This document shows, piece by piece, positions 11,384 to 21,693 of a DNA stretch of 64,000 nt. The stretch's first letter is position 1, and each line of letters opens with the position of its first letter. Where the stretch lies: assembly GCA_015039465.1 (NCBI GenBank), contig MU130262.1, positions 105,219 to 169,218 on the forward strand, written 5' to 3'. The position numbers were made by a program, and so were the translations under genes. The notes beneath the pieces are model-generated. The model had not been told where the DNA came from. It was given only the letters and a program-made list of their open reading frames with translations, and did not search any database. The stretch is from Phlegmacium glaucopus (lineage: Eukaryota; Basidiomycota; Agaricomycetes; Agaricales; Cortinariaceae).

Positions 11384-12497
11384 CTAGAAAACTGCAAATT
11401 TGAGCAGGTTAACTTCATCAACATCCCCCTTGCCATCCTCAGGACCTAGGGCATCGTCTGAAAGGTCTGGCACTGTGTCACTGTTGTCCCCATCCTCTGA
11501 GTCATCTATGGAATAACTATACCCATAGTCTTCTTCCTCATTGCAGCTTCCTTTGTCATTTTCCGCATCTCCAATAATCCCATACGAGTCCTTGCCACTA
11601 CCTCTGAGGTCTTCCTTGTCATCATCACTGCCACCACCTCCAAGATCATCATCTCTGCCACTTTGAAGTTCATTCTCACTGTTGTCGTCATTCAAATTGT
11701 CCATGGCTTCACTATCCTCATCAACAGCATCGGCATTGAAGCCATGTTCATCTTCATCATGACCACCTTGCGTCAGTCCATTATCTTGTTCTAGTCAATC
11801 GCGGTCTGGAAGGAACCTGTCAGTCGCAGATCTGGTGCTCGTATGCCCAACTCCTCCACCACGAAAATGCATGAGCATGTCACAATCAATGAAGCTAGCA
11901 GACAAAGGTTAGTAATAGAACAACAGAAGAAGGGTTAGGACTTACACATTAACATAATAACATCTCCAGTCTAGGTCGCCCTCATCAGGTAGCCATGCAA
12001 GCAAAGGTTCAAGGAGGTCACCTGTTAAACCCCTCTGAGAAACAGGGTATGAGGTGGACACCTCAAATCACCTGCGCAGGATTGAGAAACCCAAATGCTG
12101 GCGAGCCGGCATCTGGAGTGTTGGGGACAAATCCCACCTTGGCGAGCCTACAAGCCTTCCAGCCAAACCAGCTTGATCGATCAAGGTCAAGCCCATACCA
12201 GCAAATCCAGAGGAATGCGATCAGAATGGGATCCGGAGAGCTCTTGTGGTGAATCAGTGTGTGGTAGATGCCAATTATGTGAGTGTACCAGTAAGGATGG
12301 GCACTTGGGCTGTCCTCTTGCAAAAGGACCATAATATTGGCATGTGTATGGGGATTGAGAGAGTCTTGCTCTCTCTGCATGTTGTAGGTTGTCTAGTTGA
12401 CACATAGCACCTTGTGTTGGTAAATCCAATTCTTGACGAAGCTGATTGATGCCCTCTGTGACTCAGTAAACGTGATCTCATCGGCATCATATTCCAG
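11384..12497 (-). pseudogene. Plavaka transposase, C-terminal part (downstream of the gypsy insertion)
   Basis: This continues the Plavaka transposase of 21694-25241. Across the gypsy element the reading LKDYALCKVLG joins LEYDADEITFTESQR. Further segments resemble the Plavaka C-terminus: MQREQDSLNPHTHANIMVL, HPYWYTHIIGIYH, VGFVPN, the GVHLIP region and CDMLMHFRGGGVGH. An Asp/Glu/Gly-rich tail ends at 11384. There are in-frame stops, for example TGA where Arg is expected before GVHLIP (12063-12065), TGA after FLPDRD (about 11790) and a TAG near 12388. An intron is likely near 11945. The copy is non-functional. Confidence 0.8.
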
Positions 12498-12502
12498 ACC
12501 CA
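12498..12502 (+). repeat. Target-site duplication ACCCA, left copy (gypsy)
   Basis: ACCCA abuts the TGTTAAG end of the LTR at 12503. The same five bases follow the other LTR at 21689-21693. Confidence 0.85.
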
Positions 12503-12768
12503 TGTTAAGTTTAAAGCAAAGGAGAAGTCACGTCGGAGTTACTCCGGAACGGACGGAACGGAACCGGAACAGTAACCCGGAAAGGACGTTGGCCTCAGCG
12601 TATGTGCTGTGCCGCCCAGCTCCTAAGGTGTCCTGATTTCGGAACGGAAGAATAAAGTAACAAGTCGGAAGACCTCAGTGACTTAGAGGGAAAACAAGAG
12701 GAGGGGAACTAAGTTGATATTCGAACTAAGGGAAAACATACAAGTTCGAGTACTTTAAATATAAAGAG
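12503..12768 (-). mobile_element. 3' LTR remnant of the gypsy element
   Basis: 266 bp almost identical to 21103-21368 in the same orientation, ending at TGTTAAG next to the target duplication. Similarity stops abruptly after AAAGAGAAT, so the U3 half is missing. It was replaced by purine-rich DNA. Confidence 0.85.
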
Positions 12769-13600
12769 AATAGGTGAGGAGAAAGGCAGACAGGAAGAGT
12801 TAGAGGGAGAAGAGGGAGAGATAGAGGGCGGAGTAGGCATGGAGGTAGCGCATGAAGTAGGGGAGGACGCAGAGGTGGTAGAAGGAGTTGTTGGGGGGTT
12901 AGTAGAGGTTGGGGAGATAGTTATAGAGGTTGCATAGGTGGAGGCCGCGGTGGAGGAAGGGAAAGGGGAACAGGGAGAAAGGCGAGGCAAGGAGGCAGGC
13001 GAGGAAGCAGAAGGCAAAGGGAGGCTGGTCCGACGTACGATAGAAGGCAACTATCGTGGCGGTCGTGGGACCGGGCGACGAGAAGAGCATCGTGTGAAGC
13101 ACACGGAGACACGTGGCCGATGTACGGCCCAAGAAGAAGCAAAACCAGACCATCTGGAGGATACAAAAAAGGCAATCAGAACAAGGCAAGGATCAAGAAC
13201 TTGTGAATGAAATAGTAAACAAAAAGAAAAGAAGCCCCGTGAGCCGGGGCCGAGGTAACGCAAAGGAAGGAGGAGAAGAAGTAGTAGCAGCAGCAGTTAG
13301 TGGTAGCGGAGCCGAAAAGAGAAGGAGACGAGAAGGAGGACGACGGAGGCAACGTTGAGGAGAACGAAGAAGAAGAGGCGGAGGTGAGCAGCAGAGAGGC
13401 GGAGGTGGGAGACAGAGAGGCGAAGGTGGGAGGCAGAGAGGAGGAGGAGGAGGTCGGAGGCACGAAGGAGATAGAGGCGGAGAAGGGCGGAAAGAAGGAG
13501 GAGGGCGAGAGAGGCAGCAGCGAGGGCACGAAGAAGCTCGGCTCGAGCAACTCTTCGTCCTCCCGCCCTCCCCGGCCGCAACAACAACCACAAGTACCAA
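12769..13600. other. Strongly purine-biased stretch (G/A on the plus strand)
   Basis: About 800 bp where the plus strand is mostly GAGG, GAAG and GGAG. It opens long frames on both strands (Glu/Gly/Arg-rich on plus, Ser/Pro/Leu-rich on minus), but composition alone explains them and no domain is visible. It sits inside the gypsy element where the 3' LTR U3 and 3' internal region should be. Origin unknown. Confidence 0.55.
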
Positions 13601-13738
13601 AAAACAATATCTCCTACTCACATACTCTCTCCAATGGCTTCACTCCTTAGTTGGGGTCAGTGGCTGTCAGAAATATGGTGCCTTTGGAGCGTGCCTGGTA
13701 GTGCACCGGAGCTCCCAGAGCCGGAACTGTCCCTCCAT

Positions 13739-14060
13739 GACAATGTAAGGCAGTATGCAATGAGGCCAGGTCGAGGCAGCCTCGACAAAGGCCATCAGGC
13801 ATGAGGCATGTCACGGAAGGGAATATAGGGCTTGATGAGGAGGATACAAGTTGAGGCTCTGAAGAGGCACTGTAAGGCCAAGGAGGCTGATATGAGGTTT
13901 GGGCAATAGTGAAGAAGCGGTGATGGTGATAAGAAACAGTAGTAGAAAGGGTAGTAGTCAGTCGTGTGGTCGGTACCTAATAAGTGGGTTCTTACGTCCT
14001 GGAAAGGCCCTCGTCTTGCGTCGTGAATATAAATATAAGATATAAAGCCAACGTTAAGGA
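13739..14060 (+). repeat. Inverted repeat, left arm (runs into assembly gap)
   Basis: About 320 bp that match the reverse complement of 15228-15558 with moderate divergence. The best conserved part is from the CAGTCGTGTGGTCGGTACC segment to the CCAACGTTAAGGA segment at the gap edge. It is likely one arm of a foldback or TIR element, or an inverted LTR pair. Confidence 0.75.
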
Positions 14061-14935
14061 NNNNNNNNNNNNNNNNNNNNNNNNNNNNNNNNNNNNNNNN
14101 NNNNNNNNNNNNNNNNNNNNNNNNNNNNNNNNNNNNNNNNNNNNNNNNNNNNNNNNNNNNNNNNNNNNNNNNNNNNNNNNNNNNNNNNNNNNNNNNNNNN
14201 NNNNNNNNNNNNNNNNNNNNNNNNNNNNNNNNNNNNNNNNNNNNNNNNNNNNNNNNNNNNNNNNNNNNNNNNNNNNNNNNNNNNNNNNNNNNNNNNNNNN
14301 NNNNNNNNNNNNNNNNNNNNNNNNNNNNNNNNNNNNNNNNNNNNNNNNNNNNNNNNNNNNNNNNNNNNNNNNNNNNNNNNNNNNNNNNNNNNNNNNNNNN
14401 NNNNNNNNNNNNNNNNNNNNNNNNNNNNNNNNNNNNNNNNNNNNNNNNNNNNNNNNNNNNNNNNNNNNNNNNNNNNNNNNNNNNNNNNNNNNNNNNNNNN
14501 NNNNNNNNNNNNNNNNNNNNNNNNNNNNNNNNNNNNNNNNNNNNNNNNNNNNNNNNNNNNNNNNNNNNNNNNNNNNNNNNNNNNNNNNNNNNNNNNNNNN
14601 NNNNNNNNNNNNNNNNNNNNNNNNNNNNNNNNNNNNNNNNNNNNNNNNNNNNNNNNNNNNNNNNNNNNNNNNNNNNNNNNNNNNNNNNNNNNNNNNNNNN
14701 NNNNNNNNNNNNNNNNNNNNNNNNNNNNNNNNNNNNNNNNNNNNNNNNNNNNNNNNNNNNNNNNNNNNNNNNNNNNNNNNNNNNNNNNNNNNNNNNNNNN
14801 NNNNNNNNNNNNNNNNNNNNNNNNNNNNNNNNNNNNNNNNNNNNNNNNNNNNNNNNNNNNNNNNNNNNNNNNNNNNNNNNNNNNNNNNNNNNNNNNNNNN
14901 NNNNNNNNNNNNNNNNNNNNNNNNNNNNNNNNNNN
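14061..14935. other. Assembly gap (875 N)
   Basis: Unsequenced run between the arms of an inverted repeat. The hairpin-forming flanks are a plausible cause of the failed assembly. Open frames spanning the N run are meaningless. Confidence 0.99.
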
Positions 14936-15227
14936 AGGCGAAGTGAGGCTCGATGAAGTAATGAAGGGTGTCATGAGGTACAATTCAAATACTGTTTTTC
15001 CTCTTCAGTGCAGCCTCAATGAGGCCTTGCCTTGGCCTTGTCATTGGGCCTTTCCTGCAACCGGAGTCGCACACACGACACGGCGGGTCGAGGATTCCAC
15101 AGGACTAAAGCCTTGCCTTCTTCTTCATTATTCTGCCTTCTGGAGTCACTGAATCTCCTGTTTGTTCTCCTCCTTTGTTTCAACTATAAGCTTGATTCCC
15201 TTTTGTATGTTCAAGTTCATGAAATTT

Positions 15228-15558
15228 ATATTTTCCTTAACGTTGGCTTTATATCTTATATTTATATTCACGACGTAAGACGAGGGTCTTTTCCAGGACG
15301 TAAGAACCCACTTATTAGGTACCGACCACACGACTGACTATCACCCTTTCACTACTGTTTCCTTATCAACAATACTGCTTCCACACCATTCCCCAAACCC
15401 TATAGCAGCCTTCTCAGCCTTACTATGCCTCTTCAGAGCCTCAGCCTGCATCCTCCTCCTCTCAGCCTCTGTTCCCTTTCATGACCTTGCCTCATGCCTG
15501 ATGGCCTTTGTTGAGGCAGCCTCAGCCTGGCCTCATTGCACACTGCCTTACATTGTGA
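15228..15558 (-). repeat. Inverted repeat, right arm
   Basis: Reverse complement of 13739-14060 (see that entry). A direct repeat around CGATGAAGTAATGAAGG lies on both sides of this arm (about 14952 and 15600), each followed by TGTCATGAGG. The block may therefore have arisen in several steps. Confidence 0.75.
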
Positions 15559-15662
15559 TAGAACTCTTTTCCACATGTTGACAGGTTACTTGTAGGTTTA
15601 CGATGAAGTAATGAAGGATGTCATGAGGCACCATAGTAATGGTACCTACATCTTCTCGAGTT

Positions 15663-15700
15663 GTTCCCCTAGGAAAGGCGAGAAAGGTGCCTAGGGGAAC
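15663..15700. repeat. Perfect short hairpin
   Basis: GTTCCCCTAGG and CCTAGGGGAAC form an 11-bp stem with a 16-base loop, directly before TGTCAGGATG at 15703, which could be the edge of another LTR. The function is unknown. Confidence 0.6.
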
Positions 15701-15899
15701 GTGTCAGGATGAATAGCCTATATTTGTTAGGTTTCATACGATCTACCAGATTCCTGAGAAGGTCTAAGCAGGCCTAACTAGTTGCCTAGATACAAGGTCT
15801 AAGGCCTCTAGAAGCAGAGGCACAGGAAGCAATAATAGTACTGGTAGGACAGAGGCCTGTAAAACCACAGTTATCTTGAGAACGCCAATAGGCAGCTCT

Positions 15900-18452
15900 T
15901 ATATGGACCGGGTCACAAGCACAAAAACAGTGACTGATAACATCCTGAACGTGGTGGACAAGAGCCAGGTTTCGGTTTGTAGTATTTGGTATGCCGAATG
16001 AGGCTGTTGAGGGACAAGGCAGGGCAGGAACCCTGAGGTAGAGGTACCTAAAGTAATTTGTGGAAGGCCTGAGGCTTCCAAAGTGACGCCAGAATCAGCA
16101 TCATCTGGCAAAGTGCTTTGTTAGGTAAAAGTAGGGGTGTATGCTGTGGTAGTGAAGGCGAGTTGAACGACTTGATAAACAGTAGGTGCACAAAAGGTTC
16201 GAAGTTGTTCGGAAGAAAAGATAGGTTTAAAATTGTGTGGATTGACTTCACCGTAATCTTTCCCTCCCTCCTTTAGATAGAGGTCAGGACGACGAGTCAG
16301 CGCGTCCGGTTTTGTTCCGAGACGGCCTGGGCGAAATCAAATAACCATGTTGAATGCGGAAAGGTACTCCGACCACCGGGCTTGACGCCGGGATAAGATT
16401 TTGGTGGTCGAGAAATACTCTAGATTCTTATGGTCAGTAACCACATCAATCGGGAAACTAGCACCTTCAAGGTAGTGACGCCAAGCTTTAAAGGCTTCAA
16501 AAATGGCGAGCAACTCCTTGTTGTGAACGTCGTAATTCAATTCCGCACCGGAGAAGGTACGAGAACGATACGCGACGGGATGGATTTCTCCATCGGAATC
16601 ACGGATGGAAAGGATAGCTGCTAAAGCATAGTCGGATGCGTCAGTTTCCACAATGATAGGACAGTCTGGCTTCCAGTGTGTTAACACCGGAGCGGAAATG
16701 AAAGCCTCCTTGAGAGTCTTAAAAGCAAGGCGACAACTGTCATCAAAAACCCACGGAATATTTTTCCGGGTGAGACGGGTCAACGGAACCACAATATCGG
16801 AATAATTGTGGATGAAGCGTCTGTAAAAATTAGCAAAACCAAGGAAGGATTGGACATCTTTGACTTTCCGAGGTTCCGGCCAGTCTTGAATGACTTGGAC
16901 TTTCGCCGGATCCATAGAAAGGCCATCAGGACCGATCATGTGACCCAGGTACTCGACGGAATCGGAGTGGAAAACACATTTCTTACCATTAGTGAAGAGA
17001 TTATTCTCTCGGAGCCGCCGGAGGACTTCGGAGACGTGTTTGATGTGATCTTTTTCATTGATGGAGAAAATGAGGATGTCGTCCAGATAGATGATTACGA
17101 ACACATCTAAAAGGTCAGCAAAAATGGTGTTAAGGAAACATTGGAAACCGCCAGGGGCGTTGGTAAGTCCGAACGGCATGACAAGCCACTCGAAGGAGCC
17201 ATAGCGGGTACGGAAAGCAGTCTTCCACTTGTCTCCGGCAGCAATCCGGACGAGATGGTAGGCATGCTTTAAGTCGATTTTAGTGAATATTCCGGATTTG
17301 CGCGGAGCATCAAGTAAGTCGGAAACAAGGGGTAAGGGATACTTGTCTTTCCGAGTGATGGCATTGAGTTTTCGGAAGTCGACGCAAAGCCGGAGTGACC
17401 CGTCCTTCTTTTTGATGAACAGGACAGGTGCTCCGAAGGGAGACTTAGAGGGGCGGATGAAACCCATGTTTAGGTGCTCGTCGATGAACTCTCGGAGCGT
17501 TCCTAACTCGGATTCGGAAAGGGGATAAATCGGACCCAAGGGGGGCTTAGCGGACTCATCGATTTCGATTTTTAGGTCATACTCTCGATGGTCCGCCAGA
17601 GTGCTAGCCTTGCCTTTGGAAAAGACGTCCGAAAATTCGTGGTATATTTCCGGAACACCGTCCAGATCGGAATCGGAAGGTGTAGCGGAGGCTGAGGCGG
17701 AACGGCCAGCAGCCTCGACTGGATCGTGAACGGAAATGGAGTAGCATTGGGCTCCTTCGGAACGGATGGACCTCATGAAAGCTGCAGCAGACACTAAGGA
17801 AATTTTAGGAGCGGTCAATGGTTTAGGAACAAAAGGGATATCAAGAGGTGGTTCCGGGACAGAAGGTATTTCAACCTTTGTCTTCGCGGAAACCGTATCG
17901 GACATGGTAATGTCAGATAACGGAACGGGTGCCTTGGCGGAAACGGAAGCGGGAACTGGAAGGATAACTATACGGTCTCGGAAAGTTACACTGCTATCGA
18001 CCCAATCAATCAACGGATTATGCAGGGTGAGCCAGTCAAGCCCGAGTACAGCAGGAAAATCGGAATCCAGCTTGGTTAATAAAAACCGGATTTTGTGGAC
18101 TGTACCACAAGAGAAACGAACGGAAACAATGGTAGCATGAGTGATCATGCCCAGAGAAGAACCATCAATAAGACGGAGAATCATAGGAGTAATCGGAAAA
18201 ATAGGAAAACCTTTGGACTTCGCGAAATGCTTGTCCATGAAACAGTGAGTGGAACCACTGTCAATGAAAGCGGAAAAATCGATATGCGGAAATTGAAGAG
18301 AGAGAAGAGAAACAAAAACTGCTCGGGTTTCTGGAGAGATTATTGCATTGAGAACTGCAACAAGCTCAGCACAGGGCTTCTCGCAATTCACCGTCTGTGC
18401 TGAGTCCAGTGAATTGCTTAGTCTTTTTTCTTCTCCGAACCGGAGTCCTTTG
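15900..18452 (-). pseudogene. Gypsy pol: protease, reverse transcriptase, RNase H (integrase missing)
   Basis: On the minus strand the pol frame carries an aspartic protease motif (FIDSGSTHCF), an RT core with LPFGLTNAPGGFQ-like and YLDDILIFS motifs, and RNase H (VETDASDYALAAILS, then ELLAIFEAFKAWRHYL). The frame is open from about 18452 to a TGA at 16337-16339 and then resumes as FRPGRLGTKPDALTRRPDL. There is a further TAA about 75 codons on. After about 15900 no integrase HHCC or DDE region is seen. The pol frame is -1 relative to the end of gag, which ends at a TAA right after a run of six A (minus strand, about 18418-18432). Confidence 0.88.
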
Positions 18453-18555
18453 GCTTAGCCGGAGCGGACTCAGAAACGGAATCAGAAACGGTAGAGGCTC
18501 GGCCTTTAGCGGAGCTTGCCTTGGCAAGGTTACACTCAGGAACGCGTTGCCTTTC

Positions 18556-18579
18556 TTGCTGGGTAAGTCTATACCCCGC
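18556..18579 (+). repeat. Flanking direct duplication, left copy (1.5-kb insert)
   Basis: TTGCTGGGTAAGTCTA followed by TACCCCGC. The right copy is at 20095-20116 and lacks two bases (TA). About 22 bp is unusually long for an LTR element. Confidence 0.7.
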
Positions 18580-18978
18580 TGATAGGACTGAAAGTTGAAT
18601 ACCTATGGATTATTCAATTTTTCATAATATTATTCTTCAATTGAATCAACAAGATCAATAACCCAACCATGAATTAATCTACAAATTGATATTGTAAGGG
18701 TCAAAAGTGTTGACTACACTTGTTGATTAAACTGGAAATTGCAAAGTCCTGAATGTTAAAGCAGCAGATAACTATGATCTGAATTGATCTATTTATCATA
18801 CTGTTAAAACAACACTACAAAAAGTTCAGACTCTAACCATACAAAATCCATAATGGTCAAATGAACTACTTGCAATCTAAAGTAACTATCAAAGTCTACA
18901 ACTATGAAGGATTGTTATACAAGTCCTAAGGATAACATCAGTAAGTCAAATATCAATAAAAGGTCCTAATAATGAAGC

Positions 18979-19070
18979 ATGTGATATCATGTGACATCAT
19001 GTGACATCATGTGATACCATGTGACATCATGTGATACCATGTGATATCATGTGACATTTCGTGACATTTG
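18979..19070 (+). repeat. 10-bp tandem repeat (ATGTGAYAYC)
   Basis: About eight consecutive copies of ATGTGACATC or ATGTGATACC, followed by decayed copies. It is an internal feature of the 1.5-kb insertion. Confidence 0.85.
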
Positions 19071-19127
19071 TAACATTTTTGTAACATTTTGTCACATTTT
19101 GTGACATTATGAAACATATGACATCAT

Positions 19128-19320
19128 AAAACAATGATCAGTCATCTAGAAACAAGACATGACATCATAAAACAATGCTCAGTCATCTAGAAACAAGACA
19201 TGACATCATAAAACAATGCTCAGTCATCTAGAAACAAGACATGACATCATAAAACAAGGCCTGACATCATAAAACAAGACTTTATCATCAAAAAACAAGA
19301 CATGACATCATAAAATAGCA
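19128..19320 (+). repeat. 41-bp tandem repeat
   Basis: Three near-perfect 41-bp units starting AAAACAATGCTCAGTCATCT and ending in GACATGACATCAT, then shortened versions. It lacks the spacer structure of a CRISPR array. Confidence 0.85.
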
Positions 19321-20094
19321 TCAGTCATCATAAAACATAGACATCACATCACAGACTCTTACCTAATTTTGTTTACCATTTATGTATAAAAGTAGCTAGA
19401 AAGCACCAGTAACATTAGTGAATTTGCACTCATTCTTTCTTTTCCACATTTCACCCCTGTGAATTGGCACAGGTTAGAAAGAATTACAAGTGGACTTGCT
19501 TTGCTTCACTCAGTTCAAAGGGTATTAAATCCTAAAGGGGCTTACCTTTGTTCTGTGTAAACCAAGAATATTAAATCCTTTAGGGACTTGTCTTGGAAGC
19601 AAGGATATTAAATCCTTTGTCAGAGTCTGAGGAGAAATCCTTGTACTATAAAGCTGTCTCACAGTCTGCCTCAGGGACTTTAAATCATTTGTTGTGGATA
19701 GTCAAAGAATATTAAACCCTAAAGGGGCTTGTCTTTGTACTACCAAAATTGGTTATCATATAGACAAAGGATATTAAATCCTATAGGGACTTGCCTTTGT
19801 TCTATCAAAAAGCACTATATAATAGTCTAAGAAATTGGACTATAAACTTGTTATCAGAATCATAGTCTAGAGAAATTTGGACTTTAAACTTGAATCATAG
19901 TCTAGAACATTTGGACTTTAAAAGTGTGTTGCTGTTTTATTCAAGAGTATACTGGTTATACTTTCAAGGAAACCCCAACTTGCACAAAAACAGAGTTTGT
20001 TGGTCATTAAAGTTACTGGTTTCTGGATTTGTTGTAGACAAATTCCTAAAAACGGTAATCCTTTGATTACCATATAAAGCAAAACTCAATCACA

Positions 20095-21075
20095 TTGCTG
20101 GGTAAGTCTACCCCGCGAGTCCAGCTTGCCTTCTAGATTAGGTTTAGGAGGAGTGGAAGATGAAACCTTACCGGAGTCTGCGGGCTTAACGGATTTTTGA
20201 TCCGAAGGCCGAGACTGTTTACCGGAACTGGTAGAAGGGTTGGAAGAAGAGGGTACGGAGGAGGATGAAGAAGGGGTAGGACCCTTCGGAGGATTTTGGC
20301 GTTGCTGCGGAGCGGATTCCCGAGAACGTTCTTGCATACGTTCCCAGTAGCGAGCATCGGCGTTTTGAGCTTTTTGACGCATCGCGGTTAAAGACCGGGG
20401 CTTGCCATCACCTTTGCTGATTTCATCCTTGATTCGGGAAGGTAAACCTTCGTAAAACCTATACCTAAGAGCAGGCTCGCCCCAAGTACAGCGGACTGCC
20501 AAGGAGTTAAACCGGACTAAGTAATCGGAGATACGTTGGCCGTCCTTCATTCGGAGATTGGTGAGTTCGTGTTCTATGTCGGCGGACTCGTCGTAAGGAC
20601 CGAAGTTGGACTGAAGTTCGCTGACGAAGAGATCCCAATCTTCAAGCCAAGACGGAGGCTCGTCGGTGAGTCCGGAGATTCCAGGTTCAAACCATTCCTG
20701 AGCAACGTCCCGGAGATAGGACAAAGCAAAAGTTACTCCCTTGGAGTCATCTCGGAACGTGTCGGAAGAGCTCCGAAAATAGAGCTTGCACTGGAAAAGA
20801 AAAGCTTTCAGTTTCTTAGGATCCTTACCCGTGAAGGGTTCGGGCTCTCTAAGTCTGCCAGCCGAATCGGACTTGGCTGAAGATTTCCCGAGGGAATTTA
20901 AAGCGGAAACGAGTTGATTGATATGAATAGTTGGAGACTCAACTTCTTCCGTAGTACTCCGAGGTTCATCAATATGACTAGCCTCTTCGACTACATCGGG
21001 AATGGGAGTGTTTTCGTGGGACATAATATCTTGTAACGGTAATTGTGTTTTGGAAGTTTTAGAACAAGTTTGCAT
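20095..21075 (-). pseudogene. Gypsy gag polyprotein, truncated by insertion
   Basis: Starts at ATG 21075 on the minus strand, 27 bp inside the 5' LTR edge. It contains a retrotransposon gag core (REPEPFTGKDPKKLKAFL, WLEDWDLFVSELQSNFGP, LTNLRMKDGQRISDYLVRFN, YEGLPSRIKDEI) and a Ser/Pro-rich tail. The frame is interrupted at RLTQQ by the 1.5-kb insertion and resumes at 18555 as ERQRVPECNLAKASS, ending at TAA near 18418. Only the last Cys of the expected CCHC zinc knuckle remains, so about 20 residues look deleted there. Confidence 0.88.
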
Positions 21076-21102
21076 AGGAGTGGGTGAGGAGTTTGAATAT
21101 AC

Positions 21103-21688
21103 TGTTAAGTTTAAAGCAAAAGGAAGAAGTCACGTCGGAGTTACTCCGGAACGGATGGAACGGAACCGAACAGTAACCCGGAAAGGACGTTGGCCTCAGC
21201 GTATGTGCTGTGCCGCCCAGCTCCTAAGGTGTCCTGATTTCAGAACGGAAGAAGAAAGTAACAAGTCGGAAGACCTCAGTGACTTAGAGGAAAAACAAGA
21301 GGAGGGGAACTAAGTTGATATTCGAACTGAGGGAAAACATACAAGTTCGAGTACTTTAAATATAAAGAGAATTGCAACCGAAATATAGAATATAAATATA
21401 AGTGCTGCGTTCTGCTCCCGGGAAAGGTCCTGCATTCTTGGGTGAATAATCCATGGCTAGTGTGCTGACTGATGATGGGAAAGATGATGACAAAGAATAG
21501 TGGTAGTGGCGAAGAAGTGATAACGGGTTTGGAGTATAGTCGGAGGAACCGGAATGTCACGGAGAAGTCTCGGAGTTGAACATAGAAGGAGTAGTTCGGG
21601 ATATAAGGGAAGGCACTGTACGGAGTACGGACTACCGGAAACAGCTCCGACGGAGCTGGACCGGAGTAACGTATGACGGAATGTAACA
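21103..21688 (-). mobile_element. 5' LTR of the gypsy element, 586 bp
   Basis: On the minus strand it runs from TGTTACATTCC to AACTTAACA, giving the TGTTA...TAACA terminal inverted repeat. The 21103-21368 part matches the 3' LTR remnant. Target duplication ACCCA follows at 21689-21693. Confidence 0.88.
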
Positions 21689-21693
21689 ACCCA

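Larger units (their letters stand above)
18580..20094. mobile_element. 1.5-kb insertion inside gypsy gag
   Basis: A foreign 1515-bp segment splitting the gag reading frame between ...RLTQQ and ERQR. It is flanked by a ~22-bp direct duplication. It contains a 10-bp tandem array (18979-19070), a 41-bp tandem array (about 19128-19250), repeated ATTAAATCCT motifs, and a TATA box (GTATAAAAGTAG near 19385). The last ~95 bp, which include the hairpin GGTAATCCTTTGATTACC, recur in inverse orientation at about 37957-38045 in the hAT element, so this is a dispersed family. No ORF is present. It could be a large LTR or a non-autonomous element. The ends do not show convincing inverted repeats. Confidence 0.65.
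12503..21688 (-). mobile_element. Ty3/gypsy LTR retrotransposon, defective and internally invaded
   Basis: Minus-strand element flanked by a perfect 5-bp duplication ACCCA and inserted in a Plavaka transposase gene. The order on the minus strand is: intact 5' LTR (21688-21103), gag (21075-20117), a 1.5-kb foreign insertion (18580-20094), the end of gag and pol with protease, reverse transcriptase and RNase H (to about 15900), foreign or rearranged DNA with an N gap, and the 3' LTR remnant (12768-12503). No integrase could be found. The element is therefore non-autonomous now. Confidence 0.9.

Noticed and set aside
12063..12334. Plus-strand ORFs opposite the Plavaka C-terminus
   Set aside because: The minus strand carries the recognisable protein; the plus-strand frames are shadows.
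13176..13650. Long open frames on both strands in the purine-rich tract
   Set aside because: Frames overlap on both strands and are low-complexity (Glu/Gly/Arg or Ser/Pro/Leu). No domain and no splice logic; explained by base composition.
13984..14983. Open frames spanning the N run
   Set aside because: They consist almost entirely of unknown residues and carry no information.
15900..16330. Gypsy integrase directly after RNase H
   Set aside because: Translation continues for about 150 codons with stops but shows no HHCC zinc-binding or DDE motif. The domain is missing rather than just diverged.
19128..19320. 41-bp tandem repeats as a possible CRISPR array
   Set aside because: Units are contiguous with no unique spacers, and the organism is a fungus. 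This is an ordinary minisatellite within an insertion.
18580..20094. Calling the 1.5-kb insert a Helitron because of its terminal hairpin
   Set aside because: Helitrons leave no target duplication and end in CTRR. Here there is a ~22-bp duplication and no CTRR end.
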